Origin: Actinomycetospora corticicola
Lineage (GTDB): Bacteria; Actinomycetota; Actinomycetes; Mycobacteriales; Pseudonocardiaceae
Assembly (NCBI RefSeq): GCF_013409505.1
Contig: NZ_JACCBN010000001.1
Coordinates: forward strand, 4,154,001-4,218,000
Reading direction: 5' to 3'
DNA: 64,000 nt
The position numbers and the translations under genes were made by a program. How positions within the stretch are numbered: position 1 is the stretch's first letter; each line of letters starts with the position of its first letter. Below are positions 25,484-33,243 of the stretch, in pieces. The notes under the pieces are model-generated. The model was not told the DNA's origin and searched no databases. It saw only the letters and a program-made list of their open reading frames with translations.

Positions 25484-25546
25484 TCACCGGGCCCTGATGG
25501 GGCTCGAGGACCGACCGCGGGCCCCGTGCGGGTCCGTTGATCACCC
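25478..25546 (+). terminator. Candidate hairpin after ECF42 gene
   Basis: An outer 9-bp perfect stem (GGGTGATCA at 25478-25486 with 25538-25546) contains the sigma factor stop codon. Inner GGGCCC-rich segments can pair as well. The long loop makes this weaker than other hairpins in the window. Confidence 0.4.
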
Positions 25547-25577
25547 GACGCCGGTGCGCCCCGGCAGAATGGGAGCC

Positions 25578-25763
25578 ATGGCCGACGGGGTGCGCGCGTC
25601 CGACGTCGAGCGGAACCTGACCGTGGAACGGCTCGACCGGGCGATGGAGCACGGGCGGCTCACGGTGGCCGAGTACGACGAACGGGTCGTCGCGGCGTAC
25701 GCCGCGACGACCCGTGGTGAGCTCACCGCTCTGACGAAGGACCTACCCGGTCACCTCTGGTGA
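25578..25763 (+). CDS. DUF1707 protein
   Basis: Encodes 61 aa from ATG 25578. The whole protein is the DUF1707 motif: RASDVERNLTVERLDRAMEHGRL, VAEYDERVVAAYAATTRGEL, then LTKDLPG. In actinobacteria this short domain is found alone or fused N-terminally to membrane domains; its function is not established, although its relatives are thought to be DNA-binding or SHOCT-like adaptors. The 3' end overlaps the convergent stomatin-like gene by 13 bp. Confidence 0.8.
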   Translation: MADGVRASDVERNLTVERLDRAMEHGRLTVAEYDERVVAAYAATTRGELTALTKDLPGHLW

Positions 25764-26704
25764 GCCGCGCCGTTCGGCACCGGCTCGGGCTCCGCGGTGC
25801 GGGTCCCCTCCTGCTCGCGCGCGGCCTCGAGCGAGGTGGGCACGGGCCCGATCGCGGTGCGTGCCGCGGCGGCGACGTCCTCCAGCGCGCTCGACCCGCC
25901 GTCGGGACGGGCGTCCCGCTCGGCCGCGTGCCGCGCGACGGCCTCCTCCGAGGGGCCGCGGTCGAGGAAGCGCAGCAGCTCCACCGGCAGCGGCATGACC
26001 AGCGTCGAGTTCTTGTCCGACGCGACGTCGGTGACCGTCTGCAGGAGCCGCAGCTGCAGCGCACCGGGCGCCGAGCTCATCCGCTCCGAGGCCTGCGTCA
26101 GCTTCTCCGAGGCCTCCAGCTCGCCCTCCGCACTGATGACGCGGGCACGGCGGTCCCGCTCGGCCTCCGCCTGCCGCGACATCGACCGGCGCATGCCCTC
26201 CGGCAGGGCGATGTCCTTGATCTCGACCCGGTCGATGCTCACGCCCCAGTCCTCGGTGGGAGCGTCGATCACGGCCCGCAGCTCGGCGTTGATCTGCTCG
26301 CGGTCGGCGAGCAGCGTGTCGAGGTCGGCCCGGCCGATCACCGAGCGCATCGAGGTCTGCGCGACCTGCGACGTGGCCCGCAGGTAGTCGTCGACGTTCA
26401 CCACGGCCCGCACCGGGTCGGTCACCTTGAAGTAGACGACCGCGTCGACGCCGATGGTCACGTTGTCGCGGGTGATCGCGTTCTGCGACGGCACGTCGAG
26501 CACCGTGGTCTGCACCGGCACCTTCGTCATGCGGTCGACGAACGGGACGATCACCCGCAGCCCCGGCTCGCGGACCGTCGACTGCAGCCGACCGAAGCGC
26601 AGCACTACGCCGCGCTGGTACTGCTGCACGGCGTGCACGGCGGCGCCACCGGTCGTCAGCACGACCAGTGCCACCACCACCAACAGGACGACCAGGAACT
26701 CCAT
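25751..26704 (-). CDS. SPFH/Band 7 (slipin/stomatin-like) protein
   Basis: Encodes 317 aa. An N-terminal membrane segment (MEFLVVLLVVVALVVLTTGG) is followed by the Band 7 domain (about residues 28-215): QYQRGVVLRFGRL, EPGLRVIVPFVDRM, DVPSQNAITRDNVTIGVDAVVYFKV, IGRADLDTLLADRE and IKDIALPEGMRRSMSRQAEAERDRRA. The C-terminal third is Ala/Glu-rich. Slipins scaffold lipid microdomains and modulate membrane proteases or channels; the frequent NfeD partner is not encoded here. Upstream on the same strand is a DUF3040 gene. Confidence 0.87.
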   Translation of the reverse strand: MEFLVVLLVVVALVVLTTGGAAVHAVQQYQRGVVLRFGRLQSTVREPGLRVIVPFVDRMTKVPVQTTVLDVPSQNAITRDNVTIGVDAVVYFKVTDPVRAVVNVDDYLRATSQVAQTSMRSVIGRADLDTLLADREQINAELRAVIDAPTEDWGVSIDRVEIKDIALPEGMRRSMSRQAEAERDRRARVISAEGELEASEKLTQASERMSSAPGALQLRLLQTVTDVASDKNSTLVMPLPVELLRFLDRGPSEEAVARHAAERDARPDGGSSALEDVAAAARTAIGPVPTSLEAAREQEGTRTAEPEPVPNGAAHQR

Positions 26705-26769
26705 GGACGTCTCCTCTCCTCGAACCGCCGCCGGTGGACACCCGGCGGCGCAGTCTCACGCCGCCGGTG

Positions 26770-27153
26770 TCAGGGCCGGTCGGGCCGCGGCGCGGGCGGC
26801 TCCAGGCCGCCCTGGCGCAGGGCCCTCGTCACCACGTAGACCGGCCCGACCAGCAGCACCACGGTGAGCACGAGCGCGACCGTCCAGGCGACCGGGAGGA
26901 CGAGCGCCAGGATCACGCCGACCACCGCCAGCTGCACCACGAGGTCGCGGCGCCGGCCCCGCGCGACGGTCGCCTCGCGGGCCTCCGCCCACGCCGCCCC
27001 GGCCGGACCGGAGGGCCCGGGGCGGGCGGGTGCGTTCATCCGGAGCACGTAGCCCGGGTCGGCGGCGTTCTCGTGGGCCGCGAGCTCGTCGAGGACCCGC
27101 CGTTGTTCCTCGGACAGGCCGGTGGGGTCGGGAACGGGTGCAGCGGCGCTCAC
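26770..27153 (-). CDS. DUF3040 membrane protein
   Basis: Encodes 127 aa from GTG 27153, which has a good aggag-type ribosome-binding site. The N-terminus (GLSEEQRRVLDELAAHENAADPGYV) fits DUF3040, and two membrane helices follow at about 73-90 and 93-110. It resembles the protein at 23023 in layout. It is probably transcribed with the stomatin-like gene 65 bp downstream. Function unknown. Confidence 0.6.
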   Translation of the reverse strand: MSAAAPVPDPTGLSEEQRRVLDELAAHENAADPGYVLRMNAPARPGPSGPAGAAWAEAREATVARGRRRDLVVQLAVVGVILALVLPVAWTVALVLTVVLLVGPVYVVTRALRQGGLEPPAPRPDRP

Positions 27154-27266
27154 GGGAACCTCCCCGGGGTCGGACGACGACACCCTCCACATTCCGGACG
27201 AAACCGGCACGGAAGCTGGTCACAGCCTGATGATCGGCTGAGAATCCGACGCGGCGCCGGAGCCGG

Positions 27267-27446
27267 TCAGCGCCGCGGCATGATCACCCACAGTGCGAGG
27301 TAGATGAGCACCTGCGGCCCCGGCAGCAGGCAGGACAGCACGAACAGCAGGCGCACGACGTTCGCGGAGACGCCGAAGCGCGCCCCGAGGCCGGCGCACA
27401 CGCCGCCGATCCAGGCGCCCTCGCGGGGTCGGGTCATGACGGCCAT
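27267..27446 (-). CDS. PspC-domain protein
   Basis: Encodes 59 aa, a stand-alone PspC domain: RPREGAWIGGVCAGLGARFGV, then VVRLLFVLSCLLPGPQVLIYLALWVIMP, which is one long hydrophobic segment. PspC domains respond to membrane stress in the phage-shock systems; isolated small versions are common in actinobacteria. It is a single gene between the DUF3040 gene and the IclR-like gene. The 165-bp region to its right holds candidate regulatory sequence. Confidence 0.85.
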   Translation of the reverse strand: MAVMTRPREGAWIGGVCAGLGARFGVSANVVRLLFVLSCLLPGPQVLIYLALWVIMPRR

Positions 27447-27560
27447 GGTGATTCCTCTCGATCGGGGTGGGATGCGTTCCCCACGCTCGTCCAACGTGCG
27501 GGGGGCCGCCTCCGTGCCCGACCCCGGGATCACTCGGGGTCGGCCCTGAGACACCCACCG

Positions 27561-27577
27561 TGTCCCGAACTGAGACA
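27561..27577. promoter_or_regulatory. TGTCYC-N5-GAGACA site 1
   Basis: TGTCCC-GAACT-GAGACA is a 17-bp palindrome with one mismatch, centred about 44 bp before the IclR-like GTG at 27613. The same pattern recurs at 30457 and 43630. A related GAGACAC...GTGTC half-pair overlaps it at 27547-27565. Confidence 0.5.
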
Positions 27578-27612
27578 GGCGCCCCGCGGCCGCGTCCCTA
27601 GTGTCGAGCGCT

Positions 27613-28566
27613 GTGAGCGGGGACACGTCGGGTGCACGGTCGTTGAAGACGGCGGCGATGGTCCTGCGGGCGCTGCGGCTGCTCGGGGACCATCCCGAGG
27701 GCCTGTCCGCGGCCGAGATCGGGGAACGACTCGGGAAGAGTCCGGCGACCGCCCGCTACATGGTCAACACACTCTGCGAGGCGGGGTTCGCACGCCGGGA
27801 CGACTCGGGGCGCTGTCGCCTGGGCACGGCGCCGCCGTGGGGGGCGTGGGTCCCCCCGGAGCAGCCCGCCGCCCCGAGCGACCTCGGGCCCGGCGACCCG
27901 GCCCCGGGTGCGGTGCTGGCCGAGGCCGTCACCGAGCTCTACCGCCGGACCCGGCAGCGGGCCTACCTGGTCCGCCGCACCGGCACCCTGGTCGCGAGCG
28001 TCTCCGACGTGCGTGGACACCAGGGCCTCGCCCGGCTCCCCGGCCTCGACACCCACGTGCCGCCGGAGCGCGCCCACGGTCTGGCCTTCACCAAGGTGCT
28101 CCTCGCCGCGTCCCCGACTTACCGCGAGGCCGTCGCCACCGAGCCCCTCGCCGCCCTCACCCCGGCCACCGTGACCTGCCCGGTGCGTCTGGGCGCCGAG
28201 CTCGACGCCGTGGCCCGGCAGGGCTGGGCGCGCGACGAGGAGGAGTACGCGCGCGGATTCGGCACGCTCGCCGCGCCGATCACCTCGCCGTCGGGCACCT
28301 CGACGGTGGCCCTCGGCCTGTCCTGCTCGTCCCGACGGCTGGTGGCGCACGCCGACGAGCTGCTGGCCGACGTGGTCGCCGTCGCCCGGGACGCGGCCCG
28401 GCAGTGGGCCACCGGCACGGACCACGACGACCCCGACGACCCCGACGACGGGCCCGGGGAGGCCCCCGGCGTCGTCGCCCCGCCCGCCCGTCCCGCGGGC
28501 GGCCGGGGACCGACCCGGCCGGTCCGCCGCCGGGGCGGGCGCGGGGTCAGCGCCCGACGTCGGTGA
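27613..28566 (+). CDS. IclR-like transcriptional regulator (paralogue A)
   Basis: Encodes 317 aa; GTG 27613 is preferred, GTG 27601 is possible. The N-terminal winged helix (about residues 8-65: SLKTAAMVLRALRLLGDHPEGLSAAEIGERLGKSPATARYMVNTLCEAGF) is followed by an IclR-type ligand-binding domain (about 100-270). The C-terminal 40 residues are Pro/Arg/Asp-rich and disordered. It is a paralogue of the regulator at 42450 (shared RSLKTAA, SATARYLLNTLC-like and VTELYRRTRQR segments). The 3' end overlaps the convergent MimR-like gene by 20 bp. Role in the monooxygenase regulon is inferred from position and the paralogue. Confidence 0.78.
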   Translation: MSGDTSGARSLKTAAMVLRALRLLGDHPEGLSAAEIGERLGKSPATARYMVNTLCEAGFARRDDSGRCRLGTAPPWGAWVPPEQPAAPSDLGPGDPAPGAVLAEAVTELYRRTRQRAYLVRRTGTLVASVSDVRGHQGLARLPGLDTHVPPERAHGLAFTKVLLAASPTYREAVATEPLAALTPATVTCPVRLGAELDAVARQGWARDEEEYARGFGTLAAPITSPSGTSTVALGLSCSSRRLVAHADELLADVVAVARDAARQWATGTDHDDPDDPDDGPGEAPGVVAPPARPAGGRGPTRPVRRRGGRGVSARRR

Positions 28567-30352
28567 TGCCGAAGGCGCGCAGCCGGCGGTAGAGCGTCGC
28601 CCGACCCATCCCGAGGGCCGCCGCGGCCTGCACCCGGTTGCCGCGGGCCTCGATGAGCGCCGCGACGATGAGGTCCCGCTCGGCGGTCTCCAGCGGCGTC
28701 AGCCGACGGCGGGTGCCGTGCACCGCGACCTCCGCCGGGAGGTCGCCCGCCTCGATGTCACCCGCCGGACGCGCGGCCAGCGCCCGGCGCAGGACGTCCG
28801 AGAGCTGCGCGACGTTGCCCGGCCACCGGGCCCCGCCGAGCAGGGCGAGCGCCTCCGGGGTGCACCGCACCCGTCGTCCGGGGGCGAGCCGGGCGAGGAG
28901 GGACTCCACCAGCGGGGCGACGTCCTCGGGGCGCCGCCGCAACGGTTCCACCACGACCGACCCCTCGAACCCGCCGAGCACGGCCTGCACCGGTCGGCCG
29001 GAGGGGACGGCGTCCCCGGTGACGAGTCCGACCACCCACACGTCCGACGGCACGTCCGCGAGCAGCTCGGACAGGGCGTCCGCGCCGTTCTCGTCGAGGC
29101 TCTGCGCCCGCCGGACCACCACGGTCGCGGGCTCGCCGAGGTCGTCGGTCGTCGCCGCGATGTCCTCGGCGGCATCCGGGCCGTCCCCGTCGACCACCAC
29201 CAGGCGGGCGGCCGGCCGGATCTCGCGGTGGGCCGCCCGCACCGCGGCGAGCTTCCCGACCCCGGTCTCGCCGAGCACCAGCGTGCTGCGCACCGCGGTC
29301 GCGGAGGTCCGCAGGGCGGCGCTCGTGGAGCGCCACGAGCGGGTGGTCCCGGCCAGCCCGGCGAGCGGCCGCTCCCGGTGCGTCGACGGCCCCGGCAGGG
29401 TCGACGTCGTGGACGTGCGCGGGAGGGTGGCGCCGCCGTTCGTGGCGAGGCGCAGCGTGCTCGTGCTGTGCAGCACCTCGACCACCACGCCGGCCGGCCG
29501 GTCGGCCGGTGCGGGGGTGATGACCAGGCGGACCGGCCCGTCGTCGAGCAGGGCCCGCTCCTCGTTCGGACCGAGCCGCCGGTACTCCGCCGCGAAGCGG
29601 GCGATGAGGTCCCGGTCGGCCACCGAGAGCGAGTCGTCGGCCGCGCGGTTGGCGATGACGAAGTCGTCGGCGAGCGCGATCACCGGGCCCCGCACGCGCG
29701 CGCACGCCGCCCGGAAGGCGGCCATCACCGCCCGGGACCCGGCTCCGCCCCGTTCCCGCAGGACCTCCTCGATGTCCCGGGCGGCCTGCTGGGCGAGGAA
29801 GCGCATGAGGTCGTTGGCCTCGGCGGCCAGGCAGGTGACGTCGAGGATGCCCGCGAGTCCGCCCTCGGGACGGTGGACCGGGGCGCCCGCACAGGCGAAG
29901 GGGCGGAGCAGGTCGGTGTAGTGCTCGGCCCCGATGACCATGGCCGGCCGGTTGCCCTCCAGGGCGGTGCCGACGCCGTTGGTGCCGGCGAACTCCTCGG
30001 CGTAGCTGAACCCGGGCGCGAGCGAGATGTCGTCGAGCCGGCGCTGGAGCTCGCCCTCCCCGACCCGGCGGTCGAGGACGTGGCCGTCGGCGTCGGAGAG
30101 CACGACGGCGACCGACATGCCGGAGAGCCGTTCGGCGAGGTCGTCGAGGACGGGCCGGGCGCAGTGCACGAGGCTGCCGTCGAAGTCGAGGTCCGGGTCG
30201 TAGGGCAGCGACAGTTCCTCGGCGTCGACCCCGGCGCGCAGCGAGCGCTCCCAGGACCGGACGATCTCCGGGCGGAGCCCGGTGTCGAGCGTGCCGTCCC
30301 CCAGGAACCGCTCGCGGGCACGGTCGAGGTGGACACCGCCGTGTTCGGTCAT
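28547..30352 (-). CDS. mimR: MimR/AcoR-type activator (GAF, degenerate AAA+, Fis-type HTH)
   Basis: Encodes 601 aa from ATG 30352. The N-terminal part (about 20-190) has the GAF/AcoR pattern RSWERSLRAGV, DGHVLDRR, FAGTNGVGTAL and ILDVTC. The central domain keeps a Walker A (GETGVGK, about 382) but I see no GAFTGA sigma-54 contact loop and only weak Walker B features. A Fis-type HTH ends the protein (LIEARGNRVQAAAALGMGRATLYRRLRAFGI). In actinobacteria homologues of this architecture activate propane/alkane monooxygenase operons without sigma-54. The gene symbol reflects architecture and context, not a tested function. Confidence 0.82.
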   Translation of the reverse strand: MTEHGGVHLDRARERFLGDGTLDTGLRPEIVRSWERSLRAGVDAEELSLPYDPDLDFDGSLVHCARPVLDDLAERLSGMSVAVVLSDADGHVLDRRVGEGELQRRLDDISLAPGFSYAEEFAGTNGVGTALEGNRPAMVIGAEHYTDLLRPFACAGAPVHRPEGGLAGILDVTCLAAEANDLMRFLAQQAARDIEEVLRERGGAGSRAVMAAFRAACARVRGPVIALADDFVIANRAADDSLSVADRDLIARFAAEYRRLGPNEERALLDDGPVRLVITPAPADRPAGVVVEVLHSTSTLRLATNGGATLPRTSTTSTLPGPSTHRERPLAGLAGTTRSWRSTSAALRTSATAVRSTLVLGETGVGKLAAVRAAHREIRPAARLVVVDGDGPDAAEDIAATTDDLGEPATVVVRRAQSLDENGADALSELLADVPSDVWVVGLVTGDAVPSGRPVQAVLGGFEGSVVVEPLRRRPEDVAPLVESLLARLAPGRRVRCTPEALALLGGARWPGNVAQLSDVLRRALAARPAGDIEAGDLPAEVAVHGTRRRLTPLETAERDLIVAALIEARGNRVQAAAALGMGRATLYRRLRAFGITDVGR

Positions 30353-30456
30353 CGGCCACCTCGCCCCGCGCAGCACAGCACCGGCGACCGGCCGCCGTCG
30401 TTGGATGCGCAACCGGCGATGCTAGAGGTGATCCGGGCCACCGTGAACCGTCCTGG

Positions 30457-30473
30457 CGTCTCGATCCGAGACA
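30457..30473. promoter_or_regulatory. TGTCYC-N5-GAGACA site 2
   Basis: CGTCTC-GATCC-GAGACA is a 17-bp palindrome with one mismatch, centred about 113 bp upstream of the MimR-like start codon and just beyond the Nramp stop. This supports autoregulation of the activator. Confidence 0.5.
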
Positions 30474-30481
30474 CCCGGTGT

Positions 30482-31693
30482 TCACCCCGCGAAGGTGTCC
30501 ACGACCAGCACGACGTTGAGCGTGATCACCACGGCGCTGATGAGACCGAGGACGGCCTGCATCGGGCGACCGATCGCCTCGTCGCCGAGCAGCCGCCGGT
30601 CCCGCGCCACCCGCAGCAGCGCGTACAGCGCGAACGGGATCCCGAAGCAGAGCACGACCTGGCTCCCGACCAGCGCCGCCGTCGGGCTGACCCCCACGGC
30701 GAGGAGCACCAGCGCGGGCAGCATCGTCACGAAGCGGCGCACGAGCAGCGGCAGCCGGACGTCGACGAAGCCCTCCATGACGACCTGGCCCGAGTAGGTG
30801 CCGACCGCGGCCGAGGACAGCCCGCTGGCCAGCAGGGTGGCGGCGAACGCGAGGGCGACCGCCCCGCCCGCGAACTGGCCGAGCCCCGCGTGGGCGGCCT
30901 CCAACCCGTCGACGCCCGGGGCGGCCGACGTCCCGCTGAACACCCGCGCCGCGATGAGCAGCATCGACAGGTTGACCAGGCTCGCGACCGTCAGGGCCAC
31001 GACCACCTCGGTGCGCTGGAAGCCGAGGAGCCGGGCGCGGCCCGACCGGCCGACCCCGCGGACCCGGCCCGCGGTCAGGGCGGAGTGGGCGTAGATGGCG
31101 TGCGGCATCACGGTGGCGCCGACGATCCCGACGGCGAGCACCAGCTGGGTCGAGTCGGCGAAGCCGGGCACCAGCCCGCCCGCCAGCCCGCCGGGGTCGA
31201 CCCCCACGGAGAACAGCTGGAACGCCACCCCGGCGACGATGAACGCGAGGAAGGCGATGATCCCGACCTCGAACGGGCGGTGGCCCCGGCGTTGCAGCCC
31301 GAGCACCGCGAACGAGATCACGGCGGTGATCAGGCCCGACTCGAGCAGGCCCAACCCGAACAGCAGCTGCAGCCCGACGGCGGCCCCGAGGAACTCGGCC
31401 ACGTCGGTGGCCATCGCGACGATCTCGGCCTGGAGCCACATGAGGATCCGGGTGGGCCGGCTCATCGTCTCCTTGGCCGCGCGCGGCACGCTGCGCCCGG
31501 AGGCGATCCCCACCTTCGCCGCGACGTACTGCACCGGCATCGCCATCAGCCCGGCGCCGACGACCACCCAGGCCAGTGCGTAGCCCGACGTCGCCCCCGC
31601 GACCGAGTTCGTCGCCACGTTCCCGGGGTCGACGTACGCGATCGAGGCGATGAACGCGGGGCCCGCGAGGGCCACCCGCGGACGACGGAACAT
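30482..31693 (-). CDS. mntH: Nramp-family divalent metal transporter
   Basis: Encodes 403 aa, an integral inner-membrane, proton-coupled importer of Mn2+/Fe2+ with about 11 helices. Helix 1 carries the metal-binding DPGNVATN motif (about residue 22) and helix 6 carries MPHAIYAHS (about 202). It is the last gene of a four-gene run (33140 to 30482) and its ATG overlaps the upstream TGA. Location between the monooxygenase operon and its activator gene suggests, but does not prove, iron or manganese supply to the di-iron enzyme. Mycobacterial MntH is the nearest recognised relative. Confidence 0.85.
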   Translation of the reverse strand: MFRRPRVALAGPAFIASIAYVDPGNVATNSVAGATSGYALAWVVVGAGLMAMPVQYVAAKVGIASGRSVPRAAKETMSRPTRILMWLQAEIVAMATDVAEFLGAAVGLQLLFGLGLLESGLITAVISFAVLGLQRRGHRPFEVGIIAFLAFIVAGVAFQLFSVGVDPGGLAGGLVPGFADSTQLVLAVGIVGATVMPHAIYAHSALTAGRVRGVGRSGRARLLGFQRTEVVVALTVASLVNLSMLLIAARVFSGTSAAPGVDGLEAAHAGLGQFAGGAVALAFAATLLASGLSSAAVGTYSGQVVMEGFVDVRLPLLVRRFVTMLPALVLLAVGVSPTAALVGSQVVLCFGIPFALYALLRVARDRRLLGDEAIGRPMQAVLGLISAVVITLNVVLVVDTFAG

Positions 31694-32208
31694 CAGCGGC
31701 CGTCGCCGCCGTCGCCATCCTCGGCGCGGAAGTCGTCGGGGGTCACCTGGTCGAGGAACGCGCGCATCTCGTCGACCTCCACGCTCTGGGGATGGGGCTC
31801 GTCGCCCTGCAGCTCGCGCCAGGACTGACCGGCCTCCGCCATCACGTGGTCGGCGACCGTGATGGGTAGTGCATCACGGATCGCCACGGCGAGCGCGTCG
31901 CTCGGGCGGACCGGGACCTTCGTCCCGTCGTCGAGCCGCAGCTCGGCCCGGAACCGCTCGTCGACCAGGTCGGTGATCTCGGCCCCGGTCAGGAACCGGC
32001 CCAGCGCCGCCGCGACGTCGGCCACCACGTCCTGGGTGAGGCGCGCGTCGTCGTCTCGCGTCGGGTGGGGTCCCGCGGCCATGATCTCGGCCTGGGGCCG
32101 ACGGACCGCCACCACGAGGCAGCGGTCCTCGGCCGCGTCGGCCAGGACCGCCAGCGGCTCGCGGGTCACCCGGTGGACCACCATCGTGACGAGGTGGAGC
32201 TCCTCCAC
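31693..32208 (-). CDS. Bifunctional nuclease (BFN/DUF151) domain protein
   Basis: Encodes 171 aa. The BFN domain occupies about residues 1-135: EPLAVLADAAEDRCLVVAVRRPQAEIM, DVVADVAAALGRFLTGAEITDLVDERF and VPVRPSDALAVAIRDALPITVADHVM. Plant members have DNase/RNase activity; bacterial members are poorly characterised. The C-terminus is acidic and disordered. It is in the middle of the run with short hypothetical proteins and the Nramp transporter, separated from the upstream gene by 3 bp. Confidence 0.82.
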   Translation of the reverse strand: MEELHLVTMVVHRVTREPLAVLADAAEDRCLVVAVRRPQAEIMAAGPHPTRDDDARLTQDVVADVAAALGRFLTGAEITDLVDERFRAELRLDDGTKVPVRPSDALAVAIRDALPITVADHVMAEAGQSWRELQGDEPHPQSVEVDEMRAFLDQVTPDDFRAEDGDGGDGR

Positions 32209-32211
32209 GGC

Positions 32212-32505
32212 TCAGCGCTCGCCGGACGCGGGAGTGCCGTCGCCGCCCGGGACGGGGTCGAACAGGGAGCGGATCTCCGCGAGCCTGTCCTGGATCTGCG
32301 TCGCGTCCTGCCCCCGCGCCCACGACGGGTCGCCGGGGACGATGCCCATCGCGCGCAGGAGCTCCGCGGCGGGCTCGGAGGGGTCGCCCACCTCCCCGAG
32401 GACGGGGTGCAGACCCTGCCCCGCGAGGTGGTCGAACACCAGGTGCACCACCGACCAGGGGTTGAACTTCTCCTCGCCGGGGGCGCCTGCTCCGGGCGCG
32501 CTCAC
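32212..32505 (-). CDS. Hypothetical protein
   Basis: Encodes 97 aa from GTG 32505, overlapping the upstream stop by 4 bp. The N-terminal half is a conserved-looking helix (FNPWSVVHLVFDHLAGQGLHPVLGEVGDP), followed by GIVPGDPSWARGQD and an acidic tail. No family is recognised. Tight spacing on both sides shows it belongs to the 33140-30482 operon. It may be a small adaptor; nothing more can be said. Confidence 0.6.
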   Translation of the reverse strand: MSAPGAGAPGEEKFNPWSVVHLVFDHLAGQGLHPVLGEVGDPSEPAAELLRAMGIVPGDPSWARGQDATQIQDRLAEIRSLFDPVPGGDGTPASGER

Positions 32506-33140
32506 GACCGTCCCTCCGCGTCGTCCTCCGGCCGCGGCGGCGGGGCCCCGTCGCCGGTCACCTCGATCTCGTCGAGCGTCTCCAGCTCCTTCGTCGTGAG
32601 CGCCTGCGCGCCCTCGAGGACGGTGGCCTGGTGCTCGGCGATCCGGGCGTCGACCAGCTTCGACAGCGCGAACGCCAGGGCGCCGGTCTGCCGCACGGTC
32701 TGCTCGTCGACGGGGTCCTGGCGCGCGGAGGTGATCGCCACGCCGGCGGGGGCCCCGTCGGCGACCGCGACGCCCACCGTGAACGTCTCGCGCGGGTTCG
32801 CGGCCGGGTCGGCGAAGTGCTTCTTCAGGCGTCGCAGCATGCGGTGCCAGGCGAGCTTCTCCCCCTTGAGCTCGAGCCCCTCGACGTCGTCCTCGGTGAG
32901 GCCCATCCCCCGCTCGCCGCCCGCGAAGCACCGCGAGTAGGAGATCAGGGCCGTGGTCCACAGGGCCTCGGTGAGGACCTCGTCGTGCTGCTTCGCGAGC
33001 CCGGGCCGCAGTTCGGCCACGAGACGCTCGCAGCAGAGCAGGACGGTCTGGAGGTCGTCGAAGATGGCGGCGAGGTCGGCGAGAGCGGCGGCCGCGGGCG
33101 ACCCGATCCGACGGACGGTGCGTGGTGCCACGTCGGTCAT
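32502..33140 (-). CDS. Hypothetical protein, first gene of Nramp operon
   Basis: Encodes 212 aa from ATG 33140, preceded by a strong aaggagg ribosome-binding site. Residues about 20-100 look like a helical bundle (LAAIFDDLQTVLLCCERLVAEL, EALWTTALISYSRCFAGGERG), and the second half includes a FTVGVAVADG strand pair plus an acidic C-terminus. No family is recognised. The long helical region with many charged residues resembles HEPN-like or hemerythrin-like bundles, but the required motifs are not evident. It starts a four-gene run ending at mntH. Confidence 0.6.
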   Translation of the reverse strand: MTDVAPRTVRRIGSPAAAALADLAAIFDDLQTVLLCCERLVAELRPGLAKQHDEVLTEALWTTALISYSRCFAGGERGMGLTEDDVEGLELKGEKLAWHRMLRRLKKHFADPAANPRETFTVGVAVADGAPAGVAITSARQDPVDEQTVRQTGALAFALSKLVDARIAEHQATVLEGAQALTTKELETLDEIEVTGDGAPPPRPEDDAEGRS

Positions 33141-33192
33141 GACGCAATCCCTCCTTGACTTCTCGTGGTGGTGGAGGAGGACCGGGCCCGGA

Positions 33193-33234
33193 CGCACGGC
33201 ACTCCCGCGACCCTTGGTGCGGGAGTGCCGTGCG
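33193..33234. terminator. Hairpin terminator after the monooxygenase operon
   Basis: A perfect 16-bp stem (33193-33208 with 33219-33234) and a 10-nt loop begin 10 bp beyond the stop of the last gene of the operon (33244). It separates the operon from the downstream Nramp run. Confidence 0.85.
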
Positions 33235-33243
33235 ACCTCCGGT

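Noticed and set aside
28718-31828. A 1036-codon plus-strand frame opposite the MimR-like and Nramp genes
   Set aside because: The opposite-strand proteins have complete domains and motifs; this frame is composed of Arg/Gly/Val/Asp repeats.
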